From Casuarius casuarius (lineage: Eukaryota > Chordata > Aves > Casuariiformes > Casuariidae): a DNA stretch of 64,000 bases. The notes beneath the pieces were generated by a model. The model saw only the letters and a program-made list of their open reading frames with translations. It had not been told where the DNA came from and made no database searches. Location: the NCBI GenBank assembly GCA_003342895.1, contig PTFA01000035.1, positions 2,500,837 to 2,564,836 of the forward strand, in the 5' to 3' direction. The position numbers and the translations under genes were made by a program. Within the stretch, counting starts at the first letter, position 1; each line of letters begins with the position of its first letter. Shown here piece by piece: positions 12,925-25,200 of the stretch.

Positions 12925-13070
12925 CTTTGGCGAGCGCGGTGCAGCGCCTTGCCGTGCCCTTGCCACACGTGCTGGCTCGGCAGGCTGGGCTCAGGCCTCC
13001 GGCGCCGGCGCCGGCAAGGGTAAGGGCGCTTGGCTCATCTCTTCCGAAGAGGAGCCAAAATCCAGACGTG
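12925..13070. promoter_or_regulatory. Short CpG cluster with GGCGCC repeats
   Basis: A dense group of CpGs centres on an alternating GGCGCC-type stretch at about 13000-13015. The flanks are AT-rich. It is shorter than a standard CpG island and may be a small regulatory site or a GC-rich microsatellite seed. No transcript start can be assigned. Confidence 0.35.
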
Positions 13071-16000
13071 ACCATACAGGGTGGATTTGGTGTGGAAAAG
13101 GAAGAAGTGACCGAGGCGACACAAGCGGTTTTCCCCGATTGGCGTCACCCACCGCTGCACACCAGCGGAGTGATGGGAGGTGACCACGTTCCCCTGGTAG
13201 GGCCTTCATGCACCTAAATGAGGCTTGCAGCTCTGGAGAGACATGGTGTGCAGTCCAGCACACTAGCGGGGCACAAGTCCTGCCGTTTTCCGTGCTTCTA
13301 TGGTGGAACCGCATGTGACTTTCTGCACAAGGGTAGGGAGAAAGGGCCGGTCTGCTTCGCACGGCAGAGCAGGAAAGAACAGCATTATGCATCATGCAAA
13401 ATAAGTTGAGCATTTTGTCTCAGTTCATTTCCTTGCTTGATATTCAGCAGCATTTACTCTTCTTGCCATTTGATGACTGGCACAACAATGGGTTGAAGCA
13501 GATTAAAACACTAAATAGAAGTTATCTGAAATGCCACGTCTACAGGTAACCCAGTACAAGGCAGCCGTTCAAAGCTAAATATATTCCTCACCCATCTGTG
13601 AGTGAGATCTGCACCTTCAGTCAACTATGCCACCTTGCTATAGACAAAGATTTTGTTTTAAGTACAGGAGGCTTAAAAATAGCCCTCACCTCCTGAACTC
13701 CTTTCTACAAATGTTCCTCCACTTAACTACAAGCTGAAGCTAATTTTCACACAACATCTGCTGTAATCAAAACCATCTGTGTGGCTAAAAGTTAAGGACA
13801 GAGAATTTATGGCCCATGTTCTTCTCATCTGACACTGGGAAGCTTTTGTGTGCATTGTCTTTATGTCTGCATTAAGCTATATGACATCGGGTCTAGACAC
13901 CCACACTATTTCTTTTTCAAAAACACTTTTTTTTTAGAGTCAGCAAGGAATGTTCATGACCAAGATGCTTTGGCAGAAATAAATGATGCCAAGCCGCCTC
14001 TAGCAGAGATGCAGGCTACTGTGTGCAATTGGTTGTTAGGCCCTGAAGAGACCTGTCGCAGTTTTTTGATTGTCTGATGTGTTTTAAAAAGGTTCCACAG
14101 CTTGGACCAGACTTCCCTCGCTATAGGTAATTAGGAAAGAAAAATAAATGAAAGCAGGAATCCTCTGGCTGCAGAGGAGCACCATGCTTAACATAACCTC
14201 CTCAGCTGTACAAAGCCAGAGGGAGTTGCTAACAGCACTGACATTTTGGGGAAGTGATTTATAAAGCATTTCTTTTGTGAAAAGTTGGCATCTAGACAAA
14301 CTATACCCCCGCTGCTGCTCGTATACACTTCTGGCAAATATAAAACCTGAGAATATTTTATAAATAGACCATTATGCCCAGCAACTCCTCTTAAAAAGTG
14401 TGATTGGAAACCAAAACAGCTTGATACACATTCATTTAGTATTTCTATTGATGATTATGATACAGCAGCAAAAGAACAAGAAGACACACATCATACCACC
14501 TGGAACAAGAAAAGAGAAGTAAACATTTGTTTACTTAGGTATAAACCTGGAATTCTTCTCTGCTGATCATGTATTGTTGAGCCCATCCACTCTAGTATAC
14601 TGAATATATTCTCTTAAATTTTGTCACTAAAGAACAGGTAGTTGCTAGTTTGGATGTGGTGGTGAAGAATCTCTATTACAGGTCCATGTAATTTCCCATG
14701 TCCTATCTCAGTCATTTGATAAGCACCTTTCCAACAGCAGCAGTGTCCGTGTGCTATGCAGCTTAGTACATTGGCAAGCACAGGTTCATATACTGCTTAG
14801 TTTCCCATGTCCTCATTGCAACCTGCATCAAATTGCACTCAGATATCATGAGTGAACAGTATCATTAGGGTATTCGGTATTACCAGAACTTGCTTGGACA
14901 GTTTCCCATAGGGAAGTCTGTACCCTCAGGAGGTTACCACGGCCATTATCATTAGCCTAGGAAACCCATCTCCTGAGGCTTTTTCTCCAGTCCGAAAGGC
15001 GATTTGGCTTGCTCTGTCCCTCTTGACTACAGACAGAGCTTGGAGAAAGTCCCTCTGAATCTTGTGTTGGCCTTTGTAAATACTCTCCTTGGTTTCGGTG
15101 TACGCTGATCCCGCTACAGCTGTTCACTGGTTTAACTCCAGTTAACTCGATGGAACAGCACCTTTTGGCTTGAATGGGTGTTTCTGGGTAGAGAAGCAGC
15201 CCTCAGATTACTCTGGGGATGTGGGGGAGGAGGAGTCCTAACACATGAAATTATACCAGCCATTGCCTCAGGTGACCAAGCACACATAGAGGACACTGCA
15301 TTAAACCTGCTGTCACGGGAACACCAGCCATAGCAGGTTGCAGAAAAATTGTCTCAAGCTTATGTGGTAGCTCTCAGTAAGCATTTCCATTTGATGCCAC
15401 CTAACAACGTGAAAGGGCCTGTGATGTTATGCTTTAAAGAAGTATAGTAGGTGATCTCACCATTACCCTGTATTTGTGATACTTCAAAGTGTCCATAAAC
15501 TATTTTTAAATAATCATTTGATGGGAAGATTGAAACTAAAAAAACACTGATCCTGTATTTCTGCCTTTCATAGAAAGGAGGCAGTTCTGCTTCATGGTCA
15601 GAGGTGATGTAGCTGTCAGGAGTTTTGCATTCTAACAAACCCATTTTCATGCAAGAACAGCTACAGAGGCAGATAAGAAAGGGTGCCATGCTCACCATTC
15701 AACTAATTCAAGGCAGCTTGTAATTTGGATGAAAAACAGTAACAGGGGTTTAAGGCAGCTTAAAAATAGGCTAGTGTGCTTAACTGGCAGCTAATTCAAC
15801 CAAAGTCTTAGATCCTGTTGTACAATATATTTAATCTAGTGCAAGAGACTTCAGATCTGCAGCCTGCACAGAGGTGTTCCTCTAATCAGCTGAGCTGTTT
15901 TCGTTAGGGTAAATGGCTTGTGCCACGGCAGGCAGCACAGACTCCTCACACATTTCCAGGCACATGAGTTAAATTCTCCATGGTCGCTGGGTCCCGCTTA

Positions 16001-16793
16001 TGCCCGGGGGATGGAGAAGGAGAGTATTTGTGGGCACACCCCCGCGGCAGGATGGCTGGGTTGTTGAAGGTGTCTGTAACAGGGTAATGGTTACCGATTT
16101 AAAAAAAAAAGGGACAGCAAGGTTCTTGAAGCCACATGAATATCAAATCTCTCCAAGCTTTATGGCACATTGTTTAACACAGCCATTAAAATGTGGAAGG
16201 AATGTTTCCTCGCAGCACAAAGGAGTACTGTAAAGAAGTATCTGTCTTTGGGGACTTATTTCAGGAGGGCATAGTTACCTGCTTTCCTGCCCCATAAAGA
16301 CATTCTAATTCTCACCAAAATCAGACATGGAGGCATGTCCAGCTGCAGAGCGACAGGAAAAAAAGTGAGGAATCAAGGTGGGTACTTTGAATGACATCCA
16401 CAGTGGGCTACTGTGGTTTCAGGGTGTTGCTTTTGTCAGGTTTGCACCTGTCCCACCTGGGAAGTTGTGTCGACCTGCCTGATTATCACAAGGAGTTTAA
16501 CCAGTGCTCGAGAGGTCACCTCCCTGCCAAAGCTCTGGGAGGTTTTAATATGCCATCACATCAGCTAAATAAACTCTCCTCGCTCTTTCTGGACTAGTGA
16601 CAAAATTTATTTGATCTGTTTGGCACCATAGATTAAATACACAATTACATGCTGAAGGAGAGGATTTTTTTTTCAGTTACATTTTAAGTGAGATGGAGCA
16701 AGAAAAAGAGCGAGAGAGAAAGAACAAAGTCAAATAACCAAGGTGTTGCATTAGAAAAAAAACCTTTTCCTTGGCATAAAGAGTCAAAGTAAC
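13071..16793. other. Single-copy non-coding DNA, no gene seen
   Basis: The longest frames are 13 kb region shadows (120 and 140 codons on opposite strands, overlapping) and a 112-codon minus frame at 15360-15698. None is recognisable. I saw no transposon I can name and no microsatellite of note. Confidence 0.6.
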
Positions 16794-16794
16794 T

Positions 16795-16975
16795 GGAAAT
16801 AGGAGCCAGGAAATTATGATTCTAATACCTACTCTGTCATCTGATTCCCTGTGTGGTCTTGGGCAAGTCCTTTAACCTGCCTGACTAATTTCTTCGACCT
16901 GTAAAACTGGGACAAGCAACCACAGAGGAGTATGATGAGTACTAGCAGATGTTTTTACAGCACATTGAAAAAACG
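16795..16975 (+). mobile_element. MIR (CORE-SINE) remnant, sense orientation
   Basis: The segment follows the MIR consensus in order: a degraded 'locate and describe' left part, then GTGTGGTCTTGGGCAAGTCC, TTTAACCTG, a Cys/Thr-type CT-rich link, CCTGTAAAACTGGGACAA, and a decayed right part with GATGAGTACT. The TTGGGCAAGT and TGTAAAA(T/C)GGG blocks are diagnostic of the CORE region. MIRs are ancient tRNA-derived SINEs mobilised by L2. Divergence is high, so the copy is old and inactive. Confidence 0.85.
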
Positions 16976-17587
16976 TGAGAATCCATGCACATGCTATTAT
17001 TACACCCCAGGAGTATACCTGAATGAAATGAATGTGAAATGAAAAATTTGTATAGAAAATACAAACAGCTTTCCTCTTCCTGTACTGTAAAATTTTATTT
17101 GTTTTTAATTGAGCTACCAAAGTATTCTTACCAAGAATTCTTGCTCTAAAACTTGCCGGAAGACAGTTTGTTGCAACAAGTTTCTGGTGATAATACTAGA
17201 AAACTTGAAATTTGCTTAAAATTTGCTTATTCAGGTTGAAATTCAATCCATTCCCTCCAAGGAAGACATGACTGAAGGCTATGTTTTGTCTCTTTGCATT
17301 TCTCTGTTCGTTCTATTGGTTTTGACAAGAAAAGCCATTCACCAGAGTGCTTGCAGTAAAGAAATGCTAGAAGACTGTGTACATGGATAAATAGACTATA
17401 TATGAAAACTTCAAGTGCGGAATCAGCAAGAAGAAGCACTAAGAGCTCTTCCAGCTTTGTTACTTGAGTAATTAATTGTTTTCATTGCAATAAGATGAAC
17501 TATACAGCAGAAAGCTTAGATAAAGCAGTTCAGTAACTTGATGTCTAAAAGCAGTGTCCTTAACTCATAGTCAGTACTTTATTACTG
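16976..17587. other. AT-rich non-coding DNA, no gene seen
   Basis: Only short frames are present (70 codons at 17227-17439, minus strand). No repeat or RNA gene was recognised. Confidence 0.65.
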
Positions 17588-17750
17588 GTCTGATTTTCAA
17601 AGATGTTGACTGTTTGCAAGTCTTCACAGAAATCAGCGGGAGCCGAGAAACACTGAGTAAGTTTGAAAAAGCAGGTCCCTTGTGTAGGTGCCTCTGCCTA
17701 ATGTGTAAATCTAAGTTAAGGCAATTTTGTTTGAAATTTCTGCCTTAAAT
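17588..17750 (+). repeat. Ancient amniote interspersed repeat, degraded
   Basis: The sequence begins with CTGATTTTCA, passes through a diverged palindromic middle with ATCAGCGGGAGC, and continues with AGGTGCCTCTGCCTAA, TAAATCTAAG and a TTTGAAATTTCTG tail. This order resembles an old repeat common in turtles, crocodilians and birds, whose consensus alternates 'ctgattttcagag', 'ggtgcctaa' and 'tttgaaaat'. I cannot name the family with certainty. The match is from memory and is diverged. Confidence 0.5.
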
Positions 17751-20700
17751 TTCTAAAAGCTTCTATGCTAACTCCAGCTGTAGTACAAGTCAGTGGGTTT
17801 AGGGATTTCTCACTGGTTTGAGATGCACTTTAATGTTCATTTCCAGCAACTGAAGAAAGGTTAAGATTCCTAGTAGTGCTTAAGTCAGGGTTTGACGGTA
17901 CCAGCCGAGGCTAATGGAGCAAATTCCATTCAAACTTCACATATTTGCCATCCCCTGAAACACGTGCTGCTTTAGATGAGCTGCAAAAGAAGATACAAGA
18001 AAACTGGGACTTCACTGCCATTCTCAAACAAAGAGCATATTCAGTAGGAAAACCATCTGCTGCAGAGCACTGACACTGGGATATGTTTCATACCAACAGC
18101 AAGGGCTTCAAATCGTATCATATGTTACTCATTTACATATCATGCTAACTAGTGAAGACAGCAGAAAGTTAATGTTACGTCCTTACCAGCCCAGGATCTC
18201 TCTGCAGCTTATTAGCCACCTCTTCACTCAGAGGACTCGCGTTGTGCAGGATGGTTGCAGTTAAGAAATCACCAGGCAATGCCGAATCTGCACTTTACAC
18301 TCGAAGCCCACTTTTAAGCAATGGATTATTTTATGAACATCTAGCTAAATGATCTAGCATTAATGCTGTGAGCACATGCATCAATCAGTCAAGACGGTGC
18401 TACTGAGCTGGCGTGTAGCGTGGGGCGGCAAAACACCTAGCACTGCTTTTCCCAGTGGTCCTGTGTTGGTGCTGCTTGGTATGCACGCTGATGGACCAGA
18501 GCTCGTGGCCACATACCTGAATTGCACAGAATTATGCACAACCTGTAGGCAGTGCTCCAGGCAACTAGGCCCAGTGGCCACAGATACCACCAAAGAAACT
18601 TGCGAGGAGAGTGGTCTCCTAAGAGAGCCCACCACCTTCTTTTCCTTAGAGGTCTCTGGGAACTGAGTGAAGGTGAATTGTCATAAGCAATAGTCTAAGC
18701 TTTTACGCGGCACAGTGTTGGTTTCATTTAAGTCACTTAGCAGTCATGCTTAAGCTGTCTGCTTTTGTCACTAATTCTGCACTGATGTTCCCAAATCTCC
18801 ATAATTCACATGCTGTCGTGCCAACAAACTGAATGGCTTTCCAACTCCAAAAATTATGTATTCACAGTGCCTGAAAGAGAAGTCATTTCTACATTTTGCC
18901 AAGTATACTAGACTCAAGATCACTGTATTTTAGTAGCTGTTTCAGGATATAAGTCAATAGCTTTTGTTCAGTGCATTTTTGTTGGACCATCACATATGTG
19001 ATTGATACATCAGGAAGTAACTTTGAGAGAGCTGAAGCAGATCTCTGTTTCGGAAGCGTTAAGATACGTGATTAGGTCTGCTAGAGCTGGCGGGTTTCCT
19101 TAGGTAAGTCATTTTTAGGCAGGAATCCTTAGGCAGGACCTGGTGCTAAGCCATCACGGAGGATGACTTCATCTGGAGCTCCACATCACAAAACTCGCCG
19201 TGGTTTAGCCCACTGAATTAGCAAGGAGTGATACAGGTGAAGAATAAAATACTTTGGCAAAGCTTTACAGGGAAGTTTACACAAGCTGTGCCTAAATTAT
19301 CCTTGATTTAAGACCACTGCTATTAGCCTCTTGTTTTATTAAGCAAATTATTTTTAAAAAATGCTTCTTGTAAAACTTGGATATCAGAACTTTGTTTTCT
19401 CAGCAATAATCTATTTTCCTTGTTGGGATTTTAAATTGCAACCTTTCGCCTTGTAATTTTTCCACTTAGCAAGTGGCTTAGTGCCACTTAAAACAGTGAG
19501 AAGCAAGTTTTATCCCTTACGTTATAAAAGGAGCAGAAGAAATACCAAAGCAAAAGAAATATGCCATCTTTTGTTTATACATGTGTGTATATCAATGGTT
19601 TTCTGGTGCGGGCACATGAGAAGAGGGCTGGGAAGAAAGCGCCAGCATGATTGATTGCATTTTCCTGTTCATGGTCATCTGTCTATGTGACATACGCACA
19701 ACATTACATATGGTTATCATAGAATCCCACCCTCCTGCCTCAGTGTGAATGCTTCACACATATCCACGTCAAAATCAAAGCTATAACTCCTTGTACTGGT
19801 TTATTTTGCTGGGATAGTATCTAGGGAACAGTGAACCAATGAAAATAAAATGAATAATACAAGGGTATTCCGTTTTCACTCGAAAGTCAGCAAAAAACAG
19901 ACAAGCATTTTCTGAGGCATAGAGAAAACGAGAGAATACTGTGGTCACCTGACCTTTTTTTCCCATGGATTCTGCCTTTTCTATCATCAATCCTTTAACT
20001 TCTAACTTATTTTTGAAAACCGTTCTCACACTAAATTTCCAAAAGTTGTTTCAGCTGAGATAGAATGAATGAAAACTGAATTAGATCCAACATCTTGCCT
20101 TTTATACTGGTAAGGTATTTGGAGAAAGGACTATTTAAATCTTTTGTCTTGCACAGAATAAAGCGCATCGCCAGTGCTATACAACCTGCCAATTAATAGC
20201 AACAGTCATTCAAACCTCCTTTGTCCCCTTCCTCCAGCATTTTTCTCAGGTTTATATACCCTTTGTCAGGGCTGCAGGAAGTATTGAAATCACTTTGAGA
20301 GATGCTTTTTTAATAATACTGCCTGCTCAAATAGGAGAAAGAAAGAAAAAAAAAAGAAACAAGACCTCTTCTCTTTCGGAGTTTTTAAGTTTCTTAAAAC
20401 ACAGTGGCCTTGTTTTGATACAGAAGCACCCAGATATGTGGGTGGTTGTTGCATTATAATTTTCTATGATAGATCCTATATTAGCATCAGGTCATGGATA
20501 TGTCATTTAGAAAGAGACCATCAGTCTCCTAATGGATTTCACTCTGCCTCTGAATAACACTGTAATCTAACAGTGTCAGATTATGCTTGATATCAGAATC
20601 TGGTTACTGTCTTCAAAATATACCTGTCTTTACCTCTAGTTTTGTGGTCAGTCTATCAGAGAGTGAGGGATAGAAGTCTGTACTCAGAGTCCCTGGGTCC

Positions 20701-23006
20701 ACATATGTCTGTTTTGCCCAAAATACACATTAAAAAGGATTTTTTCATATCTCTTTTTAAAATGTTTTTATTAACTTTTTAAAACAACACTCAAAGTCTA
20801 TTATACAGATGTATGTTAGGTCCAAAACATAGCTCTTGGTTCACATGCAATATAAAGAATAATAACTATTTTAGGAATAAAACTGACACTTGAACAAAAT
20901 CCTGTTATACAATACTCCCCTGTTGGGGAAGGAAAATAGGGCATAACCATAGCCTATCCACTTACTTTTTTCATTTCCAGTCTCTTTCTGTGTTACAGAC
21001 ATAGTCAACACTTTGCAGAGAGAACAAAGTGCCAGAGAAAGGAGTAGGAGGAATTTGGTGGTTGTCCTTCCAGCCATGTGTTTCCTTGCCCAGTTATCTC
21101 CAGTTGTTCAATTCAGCTCTTCTTATGAGTTCAGTATCTGTCACCCTGTACAGATTGCATGCTTTTAGGTACAACCCTAATTTCACGGGATGCTCAGTAT
21201 GGTAATGGGGATCCGTCCTACCTCCTTCTCAACATATTCGGGCCAGAATCTCACCACGTATATTTTGCTGTGACTGTAAGGGACTGACATACCTTAACTG
21301 CAGCTTTATCCCCCTGAGGTGCATCAACAGCATTAAAAAAGGGACAGCAGACTCTTTTCTCCAGAAGCACAGCTCTAAGTCCCAGCTTGACTTCTCTAGA
21401 TACATATCGCATTAGTCTTTAAATGTTTCTTAATCAGTCAAAGCTTTCTTCACTTGCCTTTGGACTAACTGACAGCAGTATGTGTGGGGCTCAGCAGGAC
21501 TCATCAGCTTGGGCAAAGTGCAGTAATGAAGTTTATACAGCTTCCATGCTGGACCTACAGCCCTGTGCAAATGACCACACGGGCACACTTTTCATGAGTG
21601 CTGAGACAAGAAAATGTTGGGAGAGGAAGGAAGAACCAGGAGCTTTTGGAAAGGGGATGAGCGAGAGAAGTTTTGTTTTGCTGCAGTCACTGTGCTGCTA
21701 TATGGAAACATTCCCCTCTGCAAACAGCGATTTGAAGTTTTGCTGGCACATCAAGATGGAAAAGCCAGAGATCCAAGCAGTGCCTCAGAGGTCTCTGCTC
21801 AAAGTGCATCAGTGCAAAAATGGGCCCCCCAATTGCAATAGAGGGAAGCATAAAGACAGCTGAACTAAAGCTCTCTGATAAGTAGTTCATTTCAGGGGAA
21901 AAAATGACATAAAAACAGAGCTTCAATCAGACCATGGCCAATACTGTAGTCATTCCTTTCATTTAAAAATGAACTACATTTTGTCCACGTCCCCTTACGT
22001 TTCCTTTCCATAATCAATGTCGTGGACACACTTACTGGCAGGAATGTTTGCTGAAACTGCAAGTTGCATGTGAATTTTGGAGCATATATGAAGAAAGCAT
22101 AAAGTTTCTTCCTAAGGCCGCAGGAATATGCCACATGGCTGAGCAAAACCAAGCAAGTTTGACCAGCAAGGCTCTTAACCAGCTGTTCACCAGCACTCCG
22201 CAGACCAAGAACTGCTTGCAGACAGTGAAAGGGGACAGATTTTCACTGGGTAATATAAAGTGCATGTGTTCCTTGAAAATGCCAAACAAAAGCACTTATT
22301 TTCCTTCCAAGCGCACTGCTGCACTTACTTAGTGCACTTTCTGCAAAGGTGTATAGCCGCAAAGAGTCTTCCTCCCCTTCGTGGCCTGCAGAAAGGTTAG
22401 AAGGAATTATTATCCTTGCATTAAAACTTGTGCTTCACCTACCTCCCCAGCAAACGCGTAGCAGCCTCTCAGCCATGTGGAACAGGGGCTCCTGCCCTCC
22501 CTTCCCCTGCACCAGCCCTCGGAGGAGGATGGAGGCAGGGAAGTGTTTTCCTGCAGGTTTGTGGTAGGAAGACAGGCTCCCCTCGTACGCCAAAAGGATC
22601 AGGGAGGAATTTTGCCCATAAAGCAGCATTCAGGCCTGCAGGGAACAGCGGGGAGCTTCGTGAGTAACGAATGCACTTGGAAAAAAATCCCATCTGCCTG
22701 CAGAAATTTGCAGAGAAAGAAAGAAGCTAAGGAAAAGAAAGAAAATTGCTGAACAAAGTCTTCCGCTCAGATGGTTTTCCCAGCCCCAGTCATAACCTTC
22801 TCTAACCCAGAATTTATTGCTGTAACTGAAATGTCACTGACTAATCTGTGGGTATTGTGCATGTGGGAAGAGAAAGTCTCCCGCCACAATGAGGGGATGA
22901 GTGAAAACACCGTGGCCCCACCGCACACGGCTTTGCAGCACAGACAAGGCTGCTCTGAGGCCTCTGTCTTGCAGGGCAGTCTGATAGGAAAAAGGTCCTC
23001 AGATTT

Positions 23007-23016
23007 CCCCCCCCCC
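23007..23016 (+). repeat. C10 homopolymer
   Basis: An uninterrupted run of ten C. It is a mononucleotide repeat of uncertain exact length. Confidence 0.8.
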
Positions 23017-23762
23017 AGAACTAGTCTTACACTAACCAAGCAAAACACACATAATCAAATTAAGGCACTTTGTTTTTAAATCAGTACCATTTATAGTGAT
23101 ATCTGTTTGACAGTTTCTAGGCACAGATCTATCCTGCATATTTTTCCTGGATGTAGCACATTGTTTTCTCAGCCAGAAAGCTGCACTAGAGAGGCTCTTG
23201 GGCACAGAGCAATGCTTCAGGCCATCCTCCTTGGTAATGGGAACGGGTGGTATCTGCTCTTAAATTGTGTTTCTATCTAATTAAATTCAGCAAAAGAGCC
23301 TTCTTTAACCAAAGCCAGTCACATGAAAGTATTTGGACCAGAGAACTCTGATATCTGATACAAAAGTTCACACTAGCTGTAATGCCTTTCAAATACGATA
23401 AAACCTTCAATCAAACCGTAAGCTGAAGCACTCCATTTTGACAGCGTGTCATCTCCTGCATCCAAAGTCTTTGGTTCTGAAGGGGGAAATTTCCAGTGTA
23501 GAGCCAGTTCCCTCTGGGCACAGGCGATTTTATGAGTGCAGTTACGTGCTGATGTGATGTGAGGCTTAACTTGAGAGCAAGATGCGTCTCTGTTGCCACT
23601 TACACATGACTGTGACACTTGTGAAATATTATTTGGGGGTAGATTTTTCCTGGCAAGGCCTTCCACACCTTCTACCTGGATATTGCAAAGGGCTGCTACC
23701 TTCCCATACTTTTCTCAGTAACTCTAAGGGCTGTCTCTAAGCTGGTGAAGCTTGTGATAGTT

Positions 23763-23787
23763 AAAAAAAAAAAAGAAAAAAAAAAAG
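23763..23787 (+). repeat. A-rich tract with a single G interruption
   Basis: Twelve A, one G, then eleven A. It has the form of a degraded poly-A tail, but I do not recognise a retroposed gene or LINE end upstream. A simple repeat is the safer call. Confidence 0.8.
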
Positions 23788-24108
23788 ATTTTACCTAACA
23801 GCTGCAGATACAAAATGTCCTCCCTTGTAGCCTTTTTTTTTCCTGAGGAAGAAGTGAAAAATAAGGGAAAAAAAAAATCAAGCAACAGTAGGAGGAGGTG
23901 TGGCTTCCAGATGAGGTTGTCAACAAGGACACTGGCAACAGAGGCACAAGGGGCCATGACATAGGATTTCAAGGAAATCCTCATCTGCCTTTGATTTTAG
24001 AAATGTTGTAGAGTCCCAGCAAGCAACGTGACAAGTTTGGGAAAGCCTAGTTGTTATCCACTGACCTAAAAACACTAATCCAACACACTCTTTCTTCACA
24101 TGTCCCAG

Positions 24109-24264
24109 GAAGTCTTAACTGTGACCAGAAACTCCAGCTCTCTGGGAGGTGTGGAGGAAGAGTGCACCCGCTCCTGCATCCCTGCAGTCAGTGGCTGGGA
24201 CCTGATTGCATCCTGACCAGTTTCAATCATATTCCCAGCTGCAGGAGTGGGAGGTCCCTTAGAG
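24109..24264 (+). other. Candidate exon, 156 bases, with splice signals
   Basis: A pyrimidine-rich stretch with CTTTCTTC ends in CAG at 24106-24108. The segment is closed by AGAG/GTGAGTAAG, with GT at 24265-24266, a near-perfect donor. The interval is 156 bases, a multiple of three. One register (starting at the third base) is open throughout and gives a Cys-containing stretch of no family I recognise; the first register stops near the end. It may be an exon of a non-coding or poorly conserved transcript, or a chance pairing of splice-like sites, which are frequent in vertebrate DNA. No neighbouring exon was identified. Confidence 0.25.
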
Positions 24265-24939
24265 GTGAGTAAGTGGAGGAAGATGATGGATTGAGGCTGA
24301 TGCACCACAAGCATAAAATGTGTTCAAGACAGGAGGCACAGACAGAAAGTAGGCAGAAAACAGGGTCTGTGCACTGTTTATTTCTGATGGCCAAAATAGG
24401 GTGAAGAATGAGAGAAGGGTGCTCCAGCTTCCCAGTTCCTTGGGTGAATTTGGTTGCTATGGGCTGTGTGCGCTGTCGGTCTGGTACTGCAAGGAGATGG
24501 TCCTGGACACTGCGGAAGTGCGTTTCTAGTGGCACGAGTGGAAAGGCTCCCATAGCGTGAAAGCAGCCATGCTGATTGGAGGGAAGCATTTGTGTGCAAA
24601 ACGACCTCTGCTAGGACTGTGCCTGCAAGCAGCAGTGCTGTGCCGGAGCTGGTGTAGAGGCCACACATGGCTCTGGAGGGACTTCTGCTTCAGGAAGACC
24701 AAGTGTATTACTTATGGGTCACCCCGAAATGCAGCGTGAGAGCCTCCTCTCCCGGGAAGGAAGGCAGCCCTTCGCCCCAGGTATGCATGGAGTGAGGTGT
24801 CCCCTCGCTCTCAAAGAGAAACCTCCGTGTCATTGCAAGGCAAACACTTGGTCATTATCCAGTGCCTGCAGGCAGCGGCTGGCTGAGGCACAGAGCCTGA
24901 GCCCACGCTGGCAGCAGAAACAGCTCTGAAAGAAGGCAG
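24265..24939. other. Single-copy non-coding DNA, no gene seen
   Basis: Moderately GC-rich, with overlapping frames on both strands (minus strand 24227-24589, 120 codons, and 24378-24668) in different registers. No recognisable protein or repeat. Confidence 0.55.
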
Positions 24940-25200
24940 AATTATTGCTAATGTCATTTATAAATTACCATCTTTGATGTTTAACAAACGCAGACATGCT
25001 GTAAATGAAATTAATATGTCCGTGGATTCATACAATGCAATCATTGTCTATTAGAGATTATAGCAATAATCCACAGGGAGTGCAGGACAAATGCAATTTG
25101 GCTTTAATTTTTAATTTAGGAGCAGATTGCCATGCCCTTGTTCACACTGAAATAGTGACTAACTTTACAAAGATAATGATTATATAGCACAATGGATCTT
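24940..25200. promoter_or_regulatory. Candidate enhancer / conserved non-coding element
   Basis: This is a 260-base AT-rich, non-repetitive block with a dense set of developmental-factor motifs. ACAATG-CAAT-CATTGT at 25032-25047 is a head-to-head SOX pair. A TAATCC site of OTX/PITX type lies near 25065. Clustered TTTAATTTTTAATTT lies near 25102-25116. GC-rich sequence ends abruptly at its left edge. Such motif density in an otherwise featureless region suggests an enhancer. Conservation and activity cannot be judged from this sequence alone. Confidence 0.4.
25032..25047. promoter_or_regulatory. Inverted SOX-type binding site pair
   Basis: ACAATG and CATTGT are exact reverse complements with a 4-base spacer (CAAT). 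Group E SOX proteins (SOX8, SOX9, SOX10) bind as dimers to inverted ACAAT-type sites spaced by 3-5 bases. The fit to that arrangement is seen directly. Use in vivo is inference. Confidence 0.4.

Larger units (their letters stand above)
17751..24108. other. Single-copy non-coding DNA, no gene seen
   Basis: No recognisable gene occurs in these 6.3 kb. The longest frame is 146 codons at 21423-21863 on the plus strand. It is rich in Ser, Cys and Lys, has no domain I recognise, and is overlapped by other frames in two registers. A good splice-donor-like TAG/GTAAGTCA occurs near 19103 with no partner exon. A C10 run lies at 23007-23016 and an A-rich tract at 23763-23787. No mobile element could be named. 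Confidence 0.6.

Noticed and set aside
19717..19726. TCATAGAATC, which resembles an inverted CR1 tail repeat
   Set aside because: The following sequence does not continue as a CR1 3' end, so a chance 10-mer is more likely.
21423..21863. 146-codon plus-strand open frame
   Set aside because: No recognisable domain, no splice or promoter context, and frames in other registers overlap it. Lengths of this order are expected by chance in 64 kb.
23763..23787. Possible poly-A tail of a retroposed gene
   Set aside because: No parent gene or target-site duplication could be recognised.
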